Shown in pieces: positions 62,286 through 64,000 of a DNA stretch of 64,000 bases. Source of the DNA: Flavobacterium lacustre (GTDB lineage Bacteria; Bacteroidota; Bacteroidia; Flavobacteriales; Flavobacteriaceae); contig NZ_CP114882.2 of NCBI RefSeq assembly GCF_027474525.2, positions 2,666,001-2,730,000 on the forward strand, given 5' to 3'. The translations under genes were made by a program, and so were the position numbers. The notes below the pieces were generated by a model. That model saw only the letters and a program-made list of their open reading frames with translations. It was not told the origin of the DNA and searched no databases. Numbering within the stretch: the first letter of the stretch is position 1; the number at the start of each line of letters is the position of its first letter.

Positions 62286-62654
62286 ATGCAAAAACTAACG
62301 AACAAAGAAGAAGAAATCATGCATATTTTATGGAAGCTCAAAAAAGCATTTGTAAAAGAAGTCATGGCCGAAATCACAGAAGAACAGCCACATTATAACA
62401 CACTTTCCACCATTGTTCGGAATCTTGAAGAAAAGGGTTTTGTATCACATAATGCCTTTGGAAACACACATCAATACTTCCCAATTGTAAGTATTGAAGA
62501 TTACAGAAAACGTTTCATGAATACAGCTATTGATAATTATTTTAATAGTTCCTATAAAAATATGGTATCCTTTTTTGCCAAAGAAGAAAAAATTTCAGCT
62601 CAAGAATTGCGCGAGATTTTGGCTATGATTGAAAATCAAAATGAAAGTAAGTAA
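62286..62654 (+). CDS. BlaI/MecI/CopY-family transcriptional repressor
   Basis: A 122-residue winged-helix repressor. LTNKEEEIMHILWKLKKAFV, with PHYNTLSTIVRNLEEKGFVS (recognition helix) and NTHQYFPIVS (wing), are diagnostic. The C-terminal helical part dimerises and would be cleaved or displaced when the sensor protease is activated. The next gene encodes the M56 sensor, 23 bases away, so the pair forms a BlaI-BlaR1-like signalling module; in Bacteroidota these are rarely linked to beta-lactamase, and none is present here. Confidence 0.94.
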   Translation: MQKLTNKEEEIMHILWKLKKAFVKEVMAEITEEQPHYNTLSTIVRNLEEKGFVSHNAFGNTHQYFPIVSIEDYRKRFMNTAIDNYFNSSYKNMVSFFAKEEKISAQELREILAMIENQNESK

Positions 62655-62677
62655 TCAATAATATACTTCAAATAGTT

Positions 62678-64000
62678 ATGGAAGCACTGTATATTTATCT
62701 CATAAAATCCAGCGGATTAATAGGTCTTTTTTATTTAGGCTATCATTTAATGTTGCGAAAAGAAACATTTTTCACCACAAATCGTTGGTTTTTATTGGCC
62801 GGTTTATTTACCTCTGTAGCTTTACCTCTTTTTGTTATTACCAAAATAATTTGGGTTGCACCTACACCAACAGCAATTGATTGGTCAAATGTTCCTATGA
62901 CAACTGTTGTACAAGAAAAGACATTTGAAGATTATTTGCCTATACTCATTGGCGTTTCCTATGGAATGGGAATAGCAATTTTACTCGGAAAATTTGCTTT
63001 CGATTTTTATAGTTTAAATACGGTTTTAAGAGGAAAATTGATTCAACGACAAGCCGATTTTAAATTTATAGATATTGCTGAAAACGTAGCTCCTTTTTCT
63101 TATTTTAATACGATTGTTTATAATTCGTCTTTATACAATCCTTCAGAATTAGAAAGTATTTTAGAGCATGAAAAAGTGCATAGTGACCAAAATCATACTA
63201 TTGACGTATTAATTTCAAGGTTATTTTGTGTTGTTTTTTGGTTCAATCCCTTTATTTGGTTGTACAAAAAAGCAATTCTGCAAAACCTGGAATTCATTGC
63301 AGACAGTGAAGCTTCCAAAAAAATATCAGACAAAAAAGCCTATCAAATCACTCTTTTAAAAATAACAACACAAGAAAATTGTGTTGCCATTACCAATCAT
63401 TTTTATCAATCATTAATCAAAAAACGAATCGTTATGTTAAACAAAAATCAATCAAAAAAGTGGAATTCCTGGAAGTATGTTTTAATCCTTCCTGCATTAA
63501 TTGCCTTTGTATTTTTATTTCAAATTGAAACCATTGCACAGGAAAAAAAATCGGAACAAATCACCGCAGAATCTTCAAAAAAGAATGAAGTTTCAGTCGA
63601 TGTGTACAAAATAAATAAAAACACAACCGATGATGAATTAAAAGAAAAGACGAAAGCTTTAAAAGAAAACTATGCCATAAAAGCTGTTTTTTCGAATATT
63701 AAAAGAAACTCAAAAAACGAAATAACATCAATTTCTGTTAATTTAAAAAAGGGAGACGAAAAGACTCAGGAAATGGAAATCAAAGGAACTGAAGCTATCA
63801 AAACATTTGGAATCATTATTTCTAAAAATGAAAATGGAATCCTTACCATAGATTTTGCTGAAGATGATATTCAATTGAATAAAAAAAGTGTTTTAATTTC
63901 ACCTAATGCGCCTTTGTCAACAGATAAAGAAATTTTTATCAATGGGGCAAAAGTAACTCAAAAAGATTTAGATGAGTTAAATCCTAATGAAATTGAAAGA
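62678..64000 (+). CDS. M56 (BlaR1-like) membrane metalloprotease, 3' end missing
   Basis: The first 441 codons of a membrane-bound sensor protease; it runs off the window. Helices lie at about 8-25, 35-55 and 88-106. The gluzincin motif HEKVH (His164, Glu165, His168) follows at LEHEKVHSDQ, and a further helix precedes a long hydrophilic periplasmic part after ALIAFVFLFQIETIAQ (about 278). ADSEAS near residue 210 is a candidate third zinc ligand. The pairing with the BlaI-type repressor argues for regulated proteolysis. The C-terminal sensor is not visible. Confidence 0.9.
   Translation, partial: MEALYIYLIKSSGLIGLFYLGYHLMLRKETFFTTNRWFLLAGLFTSVALPLFVITKIIWVAPTPTAIDWSNVPMTTVVQEKTFEDYLPILIGVSYGMGIAILLGKFAFDFYSLNTVLRGKLIQRQADFKFIDIAENVAPFSYFNTIVYNSSLYNPSELESILEHEKVHSDQNHTIDVLISRLFCVVFWFNPFIWLYKKAILQNLEFIADSEASKKISDKKAYQITLLKITTQENCVAITNHFYQSLIKKRIVMLNKNQSKKWNSWKYVLILPALIAFVFLFQIETIAQEKKSEQITAESSKKNEVSVDVYKINKNTTDDELKEKTKALKENYAIKAVFSNIKRNSKNEITSISVNLKKGDEKTQEMEIKGTEAIKTFGIIISKNENGILTIDFAEDDIQLNKKSVLISPNAPLSTDKEIFINGAKVTQKDLDELNPNEIER

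Noticed and set aside
62286..64000. Beta-lactam resistance module
   Set aside because: BlaI and M56 are present but no beta-lactamase or penicillin-binding protein is nearby. Such pairs are generic regulators in Bacteroidota.

Overview
The window reads as chromosomal DNA from a Flavobacterium or close relative (Bacteroidota, Flavobacteriaceae). Codon use and intergenic DNA are strongly AT-rich. Several promoters fit the flavobacterial TTG/TAnnTTTG pattern. Lineage markers include a type IX secretion component (PorQ), a T9SS type A sorting domain, a six-repeat ribosomal protein S1 of about 590 residues, a TonB-dependent receptor with a CarboxypepD_reg-like front end, a fused ResB/CcsA cytochrome c biogenesis protein and a BlaI/M56 pair. 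No tRNA, rRNA, CRISPR array, prophage or insertion sequence was recognised. Species cannot be fixed from the sequence alone.

Layout. 0-8.3 kb: end of a fasciclin-domain gene, a probable flavo-1 structured RNA, then leftward rpsA, a nucleoside-permease-type MFS gene, cmk, porQ and lon. 8.6-11.5 kb: an ECF sigma / anti-sigma / two repetitive surface-protein operon. 11.5-13.8 kb: an MFS transporter and an M48 lipoprotein protease. 14.0-22.6 kb: a glycogen cluster with both the classical GlgC-GlgA route and the GlgE-maltokinase route plus GlgB. 22.8-28.7 kb: housekeeping genes (hydrolase, msrB, nth, menD, GNAT, dus, glutathione peroxidase). 28.8-35.2 kb: the most unusual locus. A TonB receptor, a TPR lipoprotein and two secreted proteins that look like the two halves of one DUF4331 domain lie divergent from an ECF sigma / anti-sigma pair, with a nine-copy TTTG tract and a terminator-like hairpin inside the operon.

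35.4-41.2 kb is accessory in character: a divergent HU-like protein, an 811-base gene-poor gap, a secreted collagen-like protein with about 26 tandem Gly-X-Y blocks and its small T9SS-sorted neighbour, and a membrane-anchored AraC-type regulator. 41.2-51.3 kb: ccsBA, then a rightward run (DUF2520, KdsC-like phosphatase, UbiA prenyltransferase, Maf, MscS, AI-2E, BamA-like barrel). 51.4-57.2 kb: two small secreted proteins (one behind a sigma-54-like promoter) and a PIG-L / 35-residue membrane peptide / sodium symporter operon. 57.2-64 kb: DUF2911, a HAD phosphatase, TcdA, TatD, DUF1684, an MFS transporter, and a BlaI repressor with an M56 sensor protease that runs off the end.

The best candidate for an undescribed system is the DUF4331 / TPR / TonB-receptor locus at 28.8-35.2 kb. 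Domain positions given below are approximate, and all family assignments are from sequence reading, not from database searches.
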